64,000 nt of DNA from Amorphophallus konjac (GCA_022559845.1 JAHNEJ010001594.1:1-64000), one strand, 5' to 3'. Counted from the first letter of the stretch, positions 44,664 to 57,470 are shown. A program made the numbers and translations. Notes: generated by a model not told the origin, from the letters alone.

Positions 44664-46411
44664 GATGGCCGCCGTCACCTACGGCCCCGAGATCATTGCT
44701 AATTATGCCAGGCTCGGATACCTGGCGACCCCGCTGGTCTTCGGCGACTTCCCAGCAGTCGTCGGCTCACCCTTCTTCTTGGGCGTGGTACCTGTGGCTG
44801 AAGCCAGTTCAGCCGTGCCTGCAACAACCCTCGGGGGCGTCAGGCCCTCGGCTCCATCAACTGGCCGGGTCCACCCGGTCAAGAAGACAACAGTCGGGGG
44901 TATTAGTCCCTCGACCCCAGCAACTGGCCGGGGTCATTCCGGTCAACAAGACCGCCATTGGGGGCCAGGCCCTCAATTCCAGTTATTGGCCGAGTTCCCT
45001 CAGCCAATACGGCAACTGTCAGGGGCTTCAAGCCCTCAGCTTCATCAATTGACCGGGTTCGCCCGGTCGACAAGACAACTAGCGGGGGCGTCAGGCCCTC
45101 GGCCTACTGGTCGGGTCCTCCCGGTCAAGAAGACAGCCGGTTAGGGTGTCGGACCCTCAACTGCAGCAGCCGGCCGGGTTTGCCCGGTCACCAAAACTAC
45201 CGTCAGGGGTGTCAGGCCCTCTATTACAACAGCTGGCCGGATTTGACCGGCCAACTCTTCAACTGTTAAGGGTGTCAAGCCCTTCATCCCGACAACCAGC
45301 CGGGTTCGCTCAATCACCGTGTCAATGGCCGAAGGTGTTATGCCTTCTGCCCTAGCTACTGGCCGAGTTTTCGTAGTCAACCAGATCACTGCTGGCGTCG
45401 TCCCTGCTCAACGGGGGCAACGCCGTCGTCGTCACGGCACCAGATCTACGGCGGCTACCCTCAGAGGTACTGCCCTTGCTCAACGGGGGCAGCGTCCTCG
45501 CCACAACAACGTCGCGCCTACGGCGGACGTCACCAAGGTTGCTCCTGCTCACTGGGGGCAACGCCGTAGCCGCAAAGGCGTAAAGCCTATAGCGGCCGCA
45601 TCTCGTTCCGGCAAGACTGTCCTAGTCGGAGATTTTCGCATTCGACTCGATGAGGGCGAGCCGATCTTGCCACGGGACACCCATGTCCCGACTGTCTCTA
45701 CCTCCAATCGCTTCGAGCTCCTCCGACAAGTCCGGGAGGAAGGAGTGAAGGCGAAAAAGCCCGCCGTATTGGCAACAACTCTGGGCCCCGTTCAGTGGCT
45801 CAAGACATCAGCTCCACGACCCCGGTCAGGGGGCAACCCAGTGGAGGAGCGCCACCTCCAATTGAAGAAAATTTGGGTCACCAAGGAGGCCCGAATTATA
45901 AGGCGTGCGAGGGCAGAGGAGCCCTTCCGCTCGTCGGATCTGCAACATATGCGGAGTCCGACAAGTACTGAAGCCTCGACCTCCCCCAGGTCTACAACTC
46001 AACCCCTACAAGGGCAAAGCCGAAGAGTCGGCAAGAAGGTGCGGCCGACCTCCCCGTGGGGCTCCACGACCCCGGTCAGGGGGCAACCCAGTGGAGGAGC
46101 GCCACCTCCAATTGAAGAAAATTTGGGTCACCAAGGAGGCCCGAATTATAAGGCGTGCGAGGGCAGAGGAGCCCTTCCGCATGTCGGATCTGCAACGAAT
46201 GCGGAGCTCGACAAGCACTGAGGCCTCAACCTCTCCAAGGCCTACAATTCAACCCCCGCGTGGGCAGAAGCGTCGGGGAACTGGCATGAAGGTGCGGCCA
46301 ACCTCCCCGTGGGCCTGTTCTACACACACGGAGGAGGATCGCTCTCCTCAAGCCTCTACATCCCGAGTGTCTGTCTTTGACAGACTTGGGAGGCCGCCCA
46401 AGCCGGAGTGA
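44664..46411 (+). pseudogene. Element B pre-gag ORF region with tandem repeats
   Basis: Starts MAAVTYGPEI at 44664. From about 44815 to 45370 roughly ten degenerate ~60-bp units encode variations of TGRVHPVKKTTVGG, with frame changes between copies. A basic part follows (RRRRHGTRST, QRGQRP) and then a direct duplication of about 250 bp (45811-46060 and 46061-46310). Because 250 is not a multiple of three it shifts the frame; the second copy is open to 46411, ending FDRLGRPPKPE. Probably the N-terminal part of gag or a separate leader ORF; no family recognised. Confidence 0.45.
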
Positions 46412-46885
46412 CAACCACCTAGGAAGAAACGGGTGGTCCAGGTGACCAATGACACTGTCAAAGTGTTCACCTGTTACGCCACTTCTGGCGACAAACAACC
46501 CGAGGACACCTCTGGGGAGTTTGACCAACCTATCCAATATTTGAGGAGGTCAAGGTCGGTCTCCCAGATTCTAGCGCAGACGCAGCAGGTGCCGGCTGCT
46601 GGGACATCTCAGCCCGAGCCGGCACGGCAAGAAGAGCGTCAGGAGGATGTCATAGCATCGACGGGGATAGCCACCCCCGGCACGAGGAAGATCTGGGGGA
46701 AGAGACACCACTCCCACGCTGGAAGAACTCCGACGCGAGAACCAGGAACTCAAGAACCTCTTGCAAGCGCTACTTGCGTGAAAAAGAGGTTCATGCCCCA
46801 CCCCAGCCTGCGCCAACTGGTGTAGTACCACGGCCTCTCCCATTCCGGTTGCGGCCAATGCCTCCGTCACGGCGACAAAATACCA

Positions 46886-49204
46886 TTGGCCATGGAGTTT
46901 GAAGTTCCGCAGCTTGAAGCCAAAGCTGCGATCATCTGCTACTCCTGCTACAGAGAGCCTCATGGCGCAGAAGCAGATGATCGAGCGCATTGTGGAGGCG
47001 AAGTTTGCTCAGCATGGAGAGGGGCGGCCACAGTTGATTTGTACAGCGTGCCATATCCCCTCCATCATCAGTTCAAGAAGCTTCCGCCGGATTGCCCGAA
47101 AGCCCTGAAACTTCAGAAGTTCAATGGGCAAGGCTCGCCACATGAACACCTGGCCTACTATATGACGGCCATGGGTGAGTTGGCACTGGAGGAAGCATAC
47201 TTGCTGCGGTACTTTGCCACGTCATTGACTGGCACCGCTTTCCAGTGGTATTCCAGACTCAAGCCCAACTCGGTAGCTGATTGGGCTGATATGCAAAAGA
47301 AGTTCGTCGACCGCTTCCAAATGGTCGAACGTAAAATCTTCCTAGTAGAGCTCTGTGCTCTCCGGCAGAAGAAAGGTGAGACTGCACTGGACTTCATCAA
47401 GCGATGGAGGGACGTCAGCATGCGCTGCGATAATCCTCCGACGCCTGAGGACGCCATCACCATCTGTCGCAGGGGTCTCTCGGCAGAAGTCAGTGAAAAG
47501 CTCTGGGCTCCAACATCAGAAGCTTTGACCAGCTGAATACGGTGGTAGCGGAGATTGAGATGTTCTTCGCTGATCACCCTGTCCAAGCTTCTGCAAAAGG
47601 CAAGTCCTCCAAAGACCGTCTGGCTAGCGGCAAGGAGGTAAATGCTGTCGACTTCTCCCCGACCAATGGAGAAAAAGGGGAAGGAAAATCCAAGAGCAAT
47701 GGCAAGAAGCCTGATGCCAAGGCAAGCGCGTCTCGGTTGGCGGAGAACATGAAGATGCCGTATTCCTTCAGGAAAGAGCATACTAAAATGCTCTTTGATC
47801 TCTGCATGAAAGAGCAGCTCATCACCCTGTCGGATCTGCGGAAGCCCGCGGAGGTGGATAAGACAGAGGACCCTACCTATTGTGTGTATCACCGAAGGTT
47901 GGGTCACACCATCGGGGACTGCTATGTTTTCAAAAACATCGCAGAAGAGCTCATTCAAAAGGGCTTGGTAAATATGTTGGGCCATGCAGTTGACCCGCCG
48001 CAGCCGCATGCTTGGAGTCGGCCGAACCGGTCGGCTAATGTGGTGCATATGGTGGCGATGGCTTCAAGCTCCAATGCCTCAGAAGCTGGGCCTTCCACTC
48101 AGCAGTCCAATATTGGCCGCGGGGCCGCCACCTCCTCATTCCCCGAATGTCTAGCATTGCGGAGGACTATTCGGAAAATCCGAGGAGAAATCCGACAGTT
48201 GCAACTAGAACAGAGGCGTCTGCTGCAGTTCCTAGAGAGCATTGATCAGCAGTTGTCCACCTTCCCCTTTGGCCCATTTGCCAGGGGGTTAGCTCCAGCC
48301 CACATACGGGAGGCAGGGTGTACCACCCACTGCCGGGCTCCGCTCAGGGGTTGGCTCTCTGAAGAGTCCTCAGATTCATCTGAAGACGAGGAGGACTCAC
48401 CGGAAGGCGAGGAGGCTCCACTTCAAGTCGAGCTGCCAGAAAGCTATACTCTTTCCCTTGCGAGAAGACTCCAAACATCTTCTTCGCATGCCAGCGGGCG
48501 GGCTGATTAGCCCGTCACCCATGGAGCAGACACCAGGTGCTGCATTTCGTCAGGGCTATTGCCCATACCATGAGGTGATAGGCCATATCATCCACAACTG
48601 TGAACCGTTCAAGGACCTCGCTGAGGACTTAATCAGGCGGGGAAAGGTTAAAATGGGTGAATTCCTGGTCGACCCACCGCAGCCGCATGTACAGGAGAGT
48701 TTTCATTTCTCCGTCAATGTCATACATGCTTCAGCAGCTTTCCAGTTCCCGGAGCCACAGGAGGAGGGAGTCAGTTCCCAGGGAGTCAGTTCTCAGCCAC
48801 CTAAATCCACACTGTGGTACCCAGGGTGGCGACCATCTCATCAGTGTTCTTTCCCCAAGGAGGACACTGAGAAGATTTTTGACAAGCTCCTGGAAGATGG
48901 TCGGGTGCTGACGCATGATCCGCCGTCTTACTACAATGAGACGGCCAAGAGTCACCCCCGTTACTGCAAGTACCATGCCAGGGTGTCTCATCCCACTCGG
49001 GAATGCCCGGAAGTGCAAGATTGCATTGAAGTCCTCATTCAAAGAGGGGAGATCGATGCACAGGGGAACTCTATGACAAGGCGGCGTCTTAAAGAGGCCG
49101 CTAAGAAGATTCTCCAGCAAGTTCAACAGGAACGGACTAAGCTGCGTGGGACCAAATCCACCCCTCAACGAGTCCAACCGGACGAGTCTTCGGGCAGCGG
49201 CTAA
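46886..49204 (+). pseudogene. Element B gag with three zinc knuckles
   Basis: Gag core at about 47070-47500 (LAYYMTAMGELALEE, AFQWYSRLKPNS, ALDFIKRWRDVSM) matches the retrotransposon gag family. Frames shift near 47530 and 48480. Three C-x2-H-x4-H-x4-C motifs occur: 47881-47922 (CVYHRRLGHTIGDC), 48560-48601 (CPYHEVIGHIIHNC) and 48965-49006 (CKYHARVSHPTREC). The first two repeat units share the phrase VDPPQPH and an N-terminal hydrophobic block; the third is more divergent. Element A's gag has one such motif. It would form the capsid and bind genomic RNA. Confidence 0.75.
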
Positions 49205-50800
49205 TCCGCAACCGGACCCCAAAGGCAAGGCTAGGTGCGAGGGGCCTAAGGCCCGGAGCCCGAAAAGCCAAGCCGAGGGGGAAGGTTCCAAACCTCTCCC
49301 CAGGCCGAGTCAACCCGGCATCGTCATAAGGGGAAACCCTCCGCCAGACGACAAAGGCAAGGCGAAGGTGAGGGAGCCTCTGGTCAAAGCTCCCGTCAAG
49401 CCAGCAGGTCCGCCAATTGTAGAAAGGCCTCAACAGCTCAAGCAAGCCAAGCCACCAGCCCAAGCAAAGTCGGTGGAACTACAAAGCCCCAGGGCCTCAC
49501 TGTGGACTGGCAGAGTTCCAGGAGTTGCCTCCTGAAATAATTGCTCAGGCAATCAATGCACCTTCCAGGCTCAGCCGGAGGAGGCCAATTGGACCAAGGT
49601 TGTCCCCAGAAAAGCCGTGGCACTAAGCTCCTAAGGAGCCAGCCCGGAGCAAAAGCAAATTCTAGGGGCAAACAAGTCCCACCTCCAAAGCAAAGTCCAC
49701 TTTCTTCTCAAGAGGCGGCACGCCAAAAGAAGCAAGAGAAGAACCGTAGAAGAATTTGAAGAGGAGGTTGAAGAAGCAAGCTGAGCAAGCAGCTGCTATG
49801 GAGGCTCCTAAGGAGCCAACTCCTCTACAAAGACTTCAAAAGCTCATAGATGAGCTAGAGGAGTACACTCCCCCTCGTCCCACCAGGATCGTCACTCTGG
49901 ACGAATACATTCCTTGGGACAAGCTTGGGCGAAAAGCCCGCCATCTGCAATGGCTCTGGGAAATGGTTCACCATCTTGAAGAAGGTGAAGACTTCCCAAT
50001 CCCGGAGGAGCTCTCCTTATTCTACAAAGATGAGGAGCTCACTGTCGAGATGCTCGAGGAAATGCTGCAAGAGCTCTCCTGCAACATGGTGGCGATTCCG
50101 CCGCCCGACAACATTTATTCTCCGCGGCTGATAGCACTGGAGGCAAGGCTCCTAGGGCAACATATCAACATCGCTCGGCAAGAAATGGCCGGGGACGTGG
50201 CCGAGGTCGAGGACGAGGACGTGGACGTGAAGGTCCCCTGACCCTCGACCGGGTCATAATATTCAGAGGGGAGAAGCCGGGTCCTGTCCCAGAAACCCAA
50301 GTTCGGGGAATCCCTTTATCCTCAGCCCCTCAGAGGGTTCAGGCCCCGTTCAGCGGCTAAACCGGGTGGCGTCCCTTTTACAATCACCTCCTCCGATGAA
50401 GAAGAGGAGCCAGCCAAGTCGCCAAGTGCCGAGAAGGCGTCAGAGCAGGCCGGCCCCTCCAACAGGGTCGAGCCCGCAAGCCCAGCCGGTCCTTCTAATG
50501 AAGCCCAATATGATGAGCCTTTGCCACCTCCGGAGGAATCCTTGGCACCGCTGTTCCAAGAAAATGCGGAAGGCCAGAATACGGAGGAGCACCCTTCTAA
50601 GCGAGAGAAGCCTCGCCAGGCGCCGAAGACTCTGGCGGAGATCATCCCGCCATTTGACAAGACCCGTGCTCGGGCGGACCGCAAAATCATTCATCATATG
50701 AAGCGGTTCCCAACAAATGTCACCATTTGGGAAGCCATTGCCTGGAGCAAGGATCTCAGGGAGGCTCTTGTCAAGATACTCCAAGACCCATAGGCCTATG
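49205..50800 (+). pseudogene. Element B gag-protease linker
   Basis: Degenerate frames encoding Pro/Lys-rich sequence, then a 161-codon frame (49756-50241) with LDEYIPWDKLG and an acidic end, then RENEG/PSKREKPRQ-like segments to 50793. No domain recognised beyond its position between gag and protease. Confidence 0.4.
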
Positions 50801-50817
50801 AAGCCCATGTTGCAGAG

Positions 50818-51345
50818 TTGCAGGCCCAGGCATATGAGGCACTCACAGCCAACATCTCCTTCACGGACAAAGACATGTTGCTGTCCTCTCCGTGCCACAA
50901 TCGCCCCTTATATATGAGGGGGACGATCAATGGGCATGACGTGAGTCGCATCCTGGTCGACGCCGGAGCAGCCGTCAATATCATGCCTCTGAAGACTTTC
51001 AAGTCTCTATACTTGGCACCTTATTTACAAAAGGTGACCGCGGTCAAGATTTCGGGATTCAATCAGGGTTCCGAGGAGGCGCTTGGTCGGGTTGAGGTCA
51101 AACTAGCCTTGGGCGATTTTGTCACCCGAGCGACATTCTATATTATCAACTCCGACACATCTTACAAGGTGCTGCTTGGAAGGCCATGGCTCATGAAAAC
51201 TGGGTCGTTCCTTCAACTCTGCACCAGTGCATTAAATATGCCAAGGAAGGGGAGCAACATACGGTCTTTGCAGATCAGACCCCGTTCCACCCCAATGAGT
51301 GCCATCTGGCCGATGCTTCTCTATATTTTGGGAAGCCCACTCTAG
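50818..51345 (+). pseudogene. Element B aspartic protease
   Basis: Active-site loop is ILVDAGAAVNIMPLKTF, with Asp-Ala-Gly rather than Asp-Thr-Gly or Asp-Ser-Gly; related plant elements vary at this position. The conserved end VLLGRPWL is at about 51170-51190 and the downstream part continues in another frame (51186-51437). Retropepsin that would cut gag and pol. Confidence 0.65.
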
Positions 51346-52333
51346 CAATCCCTGAGCCTATAAAGGACAAAGGGAAAGAAAAAGTGGACCATGAAGTCGA
51401 GGAGGGCAGTTGTTCACTGTCAACCAAGACATGGTAAAGCTGCACAGGCTAAGCCTCAGTGCCGCCTCCAAGCCAACCAACCGGAGAGGCGAAGTGTTGA
51501 CTTTGAAGCCAACCTCATCAGCAGGTCATTGACGGAGCATCTCCTTACCGCCCAAGTGCCTCAACTCTCGTCCCAACGGGAAGAGTATGAGGTGAGCAGT
51601 TGAAGACCTTCACAGTCTCCTATCAACGGAGAAGGAGACGTAACAAGGGCAAGGGGACAAGCCGATCATCTTTTACAAAGGTGACTTAGTCCCACCGTGC
51701 CCTCCTGAAGATGACTTCGGCTGGGATACTCCCGCCGATGTGGCGCCAGAGCCAGTCCAGGAGATGGATGATATGCCCAAATACATCAGGGAAATGTGCA
51801 AAAAGCAGCACATCCCGCAGACTCTGGACCCCGCGCGAGCGGCGTACTTCCATCAGCTGTGGAACCCTCCGCAGGTCCGTGGACAACCTCCTTTCTCCCG
51901 CAAAGATACAGCGGGACTTGGCTACGACCAGGAAACGGACTTCGAGGTCTATTATGCAGTTAATGCCATAGGGCTACTGCCTCTCCTAACGGGCAAACAG
52001 AAGTTGAGCCCAAGATTGATGACTCTGTAAGGAGTCCGGTGAGGCGTCAACCACACCATCACCTTCATCGGGAGTCGACAATGATCACCCCTTCAGAGGG
52101 AAGAGCAGCCCAGCCTGCTAACCATCGGCAAGATGAAGCAAGCCCTTCGGCTTCAAGCCACGAGCAAAGAGCTTCGAAGAATTTGAAGTCTATGAAGCAA
52201 CACTGATGATGAGGGAGACTTCGTCGACCTCCAACCAGCTCCACCGGAGCTTGAAGACGGTGGTCAAGCAACTGTGGACGAGTTGATCGAGATCAATCTC
52301 GGAAGCAAAGATGACATCGTCCCACCTTCATAA

Positions 52334-53590
52334 GTGCTCTCCTCAGCGAGAAGAAAGGCAGTCGTATCGACAGCTCTAGAAGAGTTCAGGGATTGTTTCG
52401 CCTGGACTTACAAAGAAATGCCCGGGCTCGACCCTTCTGTGGCTGAACATGAGCTGGCAATACTTTCAACAGTCAAGCCAGTCAAGCAAGCTCAAAGGCG
52501 TATGCGCCACGAGCTGGAGCTGAAGGTCAATGCTGAGGTTGACAAGATGCTCAACGTGGACTTCATAGAGCCTTGCATGTACCCTGTGTGGCTCGCCAAT
52601 ATAGTCCCTGTCAAGAAGAAGAATGGCCAAGTCCGAGTCTGCATCGACTTCAGGGATTTGAACAAAGCATGCCCGAAGGACGACTTCCCTGTCCCAATCA
52701 CTGAGACAATGGTTGATATGACCACTGGTCACGAAGCCTTGTCTTTCATGGACGGGTCGTCGGGCTATAATCAAATCCGCATGGCCGTCAAAGACAAAGA
52801 CCATACGGCCTTTCCGATCTCCTAAGGGGATCTTCAACTACAAAAGGATGCCGTTTGGTCTAAAGAATGCCGGTGCAACCTATCAAAGGGCAATGACCAA
52901 GATCTTCGACGAGATGCTACATGACCTTGTCGAATGCTACGTCGATGATCTGGTCGTCAAGACAAAGAAGCGGGAGGATCACTTGGCTGATCTGCGTCGA
53001 GTCTTTGAAAGGCTTCGACAATTTCAACTCAAGATGAACCCAATGAAGTGCGCCTTCGGCGTCTCCAGCGGCAAGTTCCTTGGCTTCATCGTCAGGTACC
53101 GAGGCATAGAAATCGACCCTGACAAAATCAAGGCCATAAGAGGACTGCCTCCGCCTAAGAACTTGACAGAGCTCAGATCTCTTCAAGGAAGACTCGCCTA
53201 TATTAGGCGATTATTTCTAATCTTCTGGAAGATGCCTACCTTTCGGCAAATTGATGAAGAAAGGAGCACCCTTCATATGGGACGAAGACTGTCAGAAGGC
53301 CTTCGAGCAAATCAAGGAGTATCTGCTGACTCCTCCTGTCTAGGGGCACCTGTCAGAGGGAAGCCCCTTATCTATATATTGCTGCCATGGATGCCTCTTT
53401 GGGGCTCTGCTAGCCCAGATCAATGAAGAGGGCAAGGAGCAGCCGTTGTACTACCTCAGCCGAAAGCTGATCGGGCCTGAGCACCGGTACGCTCCTATGG
53501 AAAAGGTGTGCCTAGCTCTGGTATTTGCTGTCAAGAAGCTAAGGCACTACCTCTAGCTCACCGGGTGGAGCTCATCTCAAAGTGTGATCC
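52334..53590 (+). pseudogene. Element B reverse transcriptase and first RNase H
   Basis: RT motifs in order: WLANIVPVKKKNGQVRVCID, DFRDLNKACPKDDFPVP, SFMDGSSGYNQIR, then after a frameshift near 52825 MPFGLKNAGATYQRAM and catalytic YVDD (CYVDDLVVKTKK). Further shifts and a stop near 53200-53345 break the connection. RNase H continues with QPLYYLSRKLIGPEHRYAPMEK and AVKKLRHYL near 53440-53555. Catalytic aspartates of RT are kept but no uninterrupted protein can be made. Confidence 0.8.
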
Positions 53591-53599
53591 ACTCAAATT

Positions 53600-54290
53600 T
53601 CTGCTCAGCCAGCCCGTCCTCTCTGGTAGGCTCGGCAAGTGGGCACTTATCCTCATGGAGTTTGACATCACCTTCGTCCCACGCAAGGCGATCAAGGGAC
53701 AAGGAATGGCGGAGTTCTTAGCAGCGCACCCTGTGCCAGAAGATTCGCCACTCAACTTCGAGCTGCCCGATGAAGAGGTGTTAGTACCTTCTCAAGAAAC
53801 TGGGGAGCATTCTGAAAAAGTCCCACCACAGATGGAGCCGGGTGTCCTCACCCTCGACCTCCCACACTGGGAGTTGTATTTTGATGGTGCTTCCGGACAA
53901 TCAAAAGGGCGGCGGCCTCACAGACTATGTCTCGGGCGCGGGGGTAGTCTTTGTATCTCCACAAGGCGGCATCCTCCACAACTCTTGCGCTCTCATGAAG
54001 TCCTGACTAATAATGAGGCAGAGTATGAAGCGCTAATTATTGGGCTTCAACTGGCACTAGAGATGGACATCAAGTGCATCAAAGTCTACGGGGATTCTCA
54101 GCTCGTCATCGACAAGTCCTGGGCGTCTATGACGTCCGGAAAAGGAGCTCGTCCCCTATCATGCAGCCGTCATGAGGCTCAAAGAAAAATTCTACCTATT
54201 TGAAATAGGCCATGTCCCCAGAGGCAGCAACTCCCAGGCTGATGCTCTTGCAAAGTTGGCAGCAGCCTTAAAACTCCCGCCTGAGGGAGA
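53600..54290 (+). pseudogene. Element B second RNase H
   Basis: After GKWALILMEFDITFVPRKAIKG-type linker sequence, WELYFDGASG (53868-), NEAEYEALIIG (about 54010) and KVYGDSQLVID (about 54090) give the RNase H acidic residues; the last, near QADALAKLAAAL at 54235, is in a shifted frame. This is the extra archaeal-like domain of Tat elements. Frameshifts near 53910 and 54140. Confidence 0.75.
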
Positions 54291-55680
54291 ATTGAATATC
54301 ACTGTCAGACACCGAAGGCTCATGCCAAGTGTGCTCGATGAAGAATCCGGCCTCACTGTTTACGAGGTCGACAATATTCAAGAGGAGAATGCTCCCGAAG
54401 AAGAAGATTGGCGTGAGCCGATCATAAAGATAAAGAACGGCTGGCTTCCTCCTGATCGGGCTCAGAGGGTGCAACTGCTACGCAGGGCGACATCCTACCA
54501 GTTGATTGACGGTCTGCTCTTCAGGCTCGTCCACGAAAAGGACCGATCGGTCCTCCTACGGTGCCTTTCATCCAAGGAAGCAAAGACCGTGATGCACGAG
54601 GTCCACTCCGGGTTGTGCGGGGCGCATCAAGCAGGAGCCAAGATGAAGAACAACATCAAGCTCAAGGGTTCTATTGGCCCACCATGTACGAAGATTGCAA
54701 CCAATATGCTCGTACATGTCACCAATGCCAAGCATTCGGGCCAGTCCCTCGGAGGCCACCTAACCCGCTCCATCCAACAGCGCCTACTTGGCCATTGCAG
54801 AGTGGGGCATGGACATTGTGGGACCATTCCCACCATCATCTCAAGGCCACAAGTTCATACTGGCCGCCACTGATTACTTCTCCAGATAGGCAGAAGCCGT
54901 CCCGCTACGGGAAGTTACAGGGAGATAGTTGCCCGCTTTGTGAGGCACTACATCATATACAGATTCGGCACCCCCAGCCGGATTATATCGATAATGGGAC
55001 GCCATTCAAGAACAAGACTGTTTATGCTTTGGCGGCCAAATTCCATATTGACTGGAGGACGTCATCAGTCTACAACCCCAAGCCAACGGGTTGGCCGAGG
55101 CCTTCAACAAAACCCTTTGTAAGCTGCTGTCCAAGATAGTAGGTGGCCGCAAACGGGATTGGGGCGAGAAGGTCCACGAAGCCCTATGGGCCTATCGGAC
55201 CATTTACAAAACCCCCACGGGTTGCTCCCCATTCTCTTTGGTCTACGGAGCCGAAGCGGTGGTCCCTGTGGAGATCGAGCTGGCATCTTACCGCGTTGCT
55301 GTGCACGCCGGATTGCCAGGCCAAGACCAGTCCGAGATAGAAAGGAGGCTTGAAGAGTTGTCCAACCTTGAAGGTGAAAGACTCAAAGCCTACAAGCACT
55401 TACAAGTGTATCAAGCCCGCATGACACGTGCCTATGATAAGCTGGTCAAGCAAAGGGCGTTCAAGAAAGGCGACCTCGTCATGATTAAGAAAAGGAGGTT
55501 CTCGCGGAAGATCCAGCGGCAAACTCCAGCCTAATTGGCGGGGACCTTATGTCATCAGAAGGTCTACTGAAGGAGGGGCCTATACGGTCCTTGACCACAA
55601 GGGAGATAATCCCTTCCCTCCTCTCAACGGCAAGCATATGAAGCTCTATCATGCGCCACCGCAGAGTTTCTACAGCAGTC
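54290..55680 (+). pseudogene. Element B integrase
   Basis: N-terminal zinc-binding region with MHEVHSGLCGAH (54588-54625) and CHQCQ (54720). Catalytic Asp residues are seen in MDIVGPF (near 54810) and DNGTPF (near 54985), and Glu in AEAFNKTL (near 55097), so the triad is present although in three frames. The C-terminal segment (ALWAYRTIYKTPTGCSPFSLVYG, then WRGPYV-like sequence near 55530) ends about 55680. Unlike element A, no catalytic residue is substituted; frameshifts are the lesions. Confidence 0.75.
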
Positions 55681-55724
55681 CTCACAGGGCATTGCCTCTC
55701 CTCAGTGAAGGTTCCGAAAAAAAA

Positions 55725-55930
55725 AAGGGGGTTAAAAATATTGATACCCCGGCGGACTCAGTCGCCTTCAACGGTTGGCTGAGGGCAAAAAGGCCATAGA
55801 CCCGGTCGAGATGAAAACCCGAAAGGGTGCCTCGAACAAAAATGGGCAACCCCTCGGCGTGAAAACCCGCAAGGGCGCACCGGAAAAAGCTAAAGGGGGC
55901 CAGCCTCGGCGAAAACCCGAAAGGGCGGTG
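55725..55930 (+). repeat. First cluster of three GNRA-type mini-hairpins
   Basis: CCCGAAAGGG at 55818-55827, CCCGCAAGGG at 55866-55875 and CCCGAAAGGG at 55916-55925, each a 3-bp stem closed by a GNRA tetraloop and preceded by GAAAA. The flanking block from GGTTAAAAATATTGAT to GGGCGG is repeated at 57500-57715. Confidence 0.85.
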
Positions 55931-56079
55931 AGATTGGTAATGTGAAAAAAAAAATCCTTTCTCTGCTAATTCTATGGGTGGCTCCAAGTCAATGACTCCA
56001 CCCCATCATGGCCAAAATATCATATTGAAGCCATGGCTACGCCTTAGAGGCCATCCTGTGACACCTAGTCTCACCGGCG

Positions 56080-57470
56080 TTCTGACGTTGTCAGACTCTG
56101 TCCCATCGGGATTACTCATGTCTTGAACTTCCTGAGTTCGGATCCCGTGCCTCTCCGGGCTATCCAATCTGTCCTTCATATGTCACATCGGGTTCGGCCT
56201 ATGCACGCCCCTTTCGGGCTACCGACCGATTTCGCCTATCGGCTTCCGGGTTTAGCTCGTATGTCTCTCTCAGACAGTTAAACCCATTTACCCTTTTGCC
56301 CCACTGGGTTCGGCCTCAGTATGCTCTCGGGCTGCCAACTCATCATGCCTTTCGGTTCATCTTTCCTTCTGGGATTGGCCTCAGTATGCTCTTGGGCTGC
56401 CAACTCACCATGCCTTTCGGCCCATTTTGCCCCACTGGGTTCGGCCTCAGTATGCTCTCTCGGCTACCAACTCATCATGCCTTTCGGCTCATCTTTCCTT
56501 CTGGGATTGGCCTTAGTATGCTCTCTTGGGCTGCCAACTTATCATGCCTTTCGGCCAATTTTTCTTCTGGGTTTGGCCTCAGTATGCTCTCTCGGGCTGC
56601 TAACTCATGCCTCTCGCTCTGTTTTGTTCTTGGGATTGGCGTCAGCATGCCCTCTCGGGCTGCCAACCCATCATGTCTTCTAGCACATGTCTCACCGGGT
56701 CTGGCCTCAGTATGCCTCTCGGGCTGCCAACCCATCATGCCTTCTGGCACATGTCCCACCGGGTCTGGCCTCAGCATGCCCTCTCGGGCTGCCAACCCAT
56801 CTCGTCTATCGGCTTTCGGGTTTGACTCTTACGTCCCATTAGGACTGTCAAACCTATCTTTGTATCACCAGGTCTGGCCTCAGCATGCCCTCTCGGGCTG
56901 CCAACCCATCTCACCTATCAGCTTTCGGGATTTGACTCTCACATCCCATTAGGGCGGTCAAATCCGTCATTTCATTCTTCTGGGTCTGACCTCTGCATGC
57001 CCCTTCCGGGCTGTCAACCCATCTCACCTCTTGGCCTTAGACTTGACTCATATATCCCACCGGGATCGCCAAGTCTATTCCTTTGTCCCCACGGGCATGG
57101 CCTCTGCATGCCCTCGTCGGGCTGCCAACCCTATTTGCCTATCGGCTCACGGATTTGACTCATACGTCCCACCTGGGCTGTCAAATCCCTTCCTTTCATC
57201 CTTTCGGGTCTAGCCTATGCATGCCCCTTTCGGGCTGCCAACCCATCCCGCCTATCGACCTCCAGGTTTAACCCGCATGTCCCTTTCGGACGGTTAAACT
57301 TACTCCTTTGCTATCCCAACCGGGCTTGGGACATGCACACCCCTTTCGGGTTGCCAACCCGTTCAACCTTCGGCTTTTGGATTTGGCTAATTGCGTCCCA
57401 CTAGGGCAGTCGAATCCACCCATTTGTCCCACCTATGCGGCACACACGTCCCTACGGGAGTGCCACTTTC
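56080..57470 (+). repeat. Degenerate ~66-bp repeat array
   Basis: About fifteen units built on words such as GGCCTCAGTATGCTCTCGGGCTGCCAACTC, with CCCTTTCGGG exactly at 56208-56217, 57215-57224 and 57341-57350, the reverse complement of CCCGAAAGGG. A long Leu/Pro/Ser-rich frame (56296-56952) follows from the repeats and has no recognised domain. Confidence 0.75.

Noticed and set aside
56296..56952. A 218-codon Leu/Pro/Ser-rich frame
   Set aside because: Produced by the degenerate 66-bp array; no domain or promoter.
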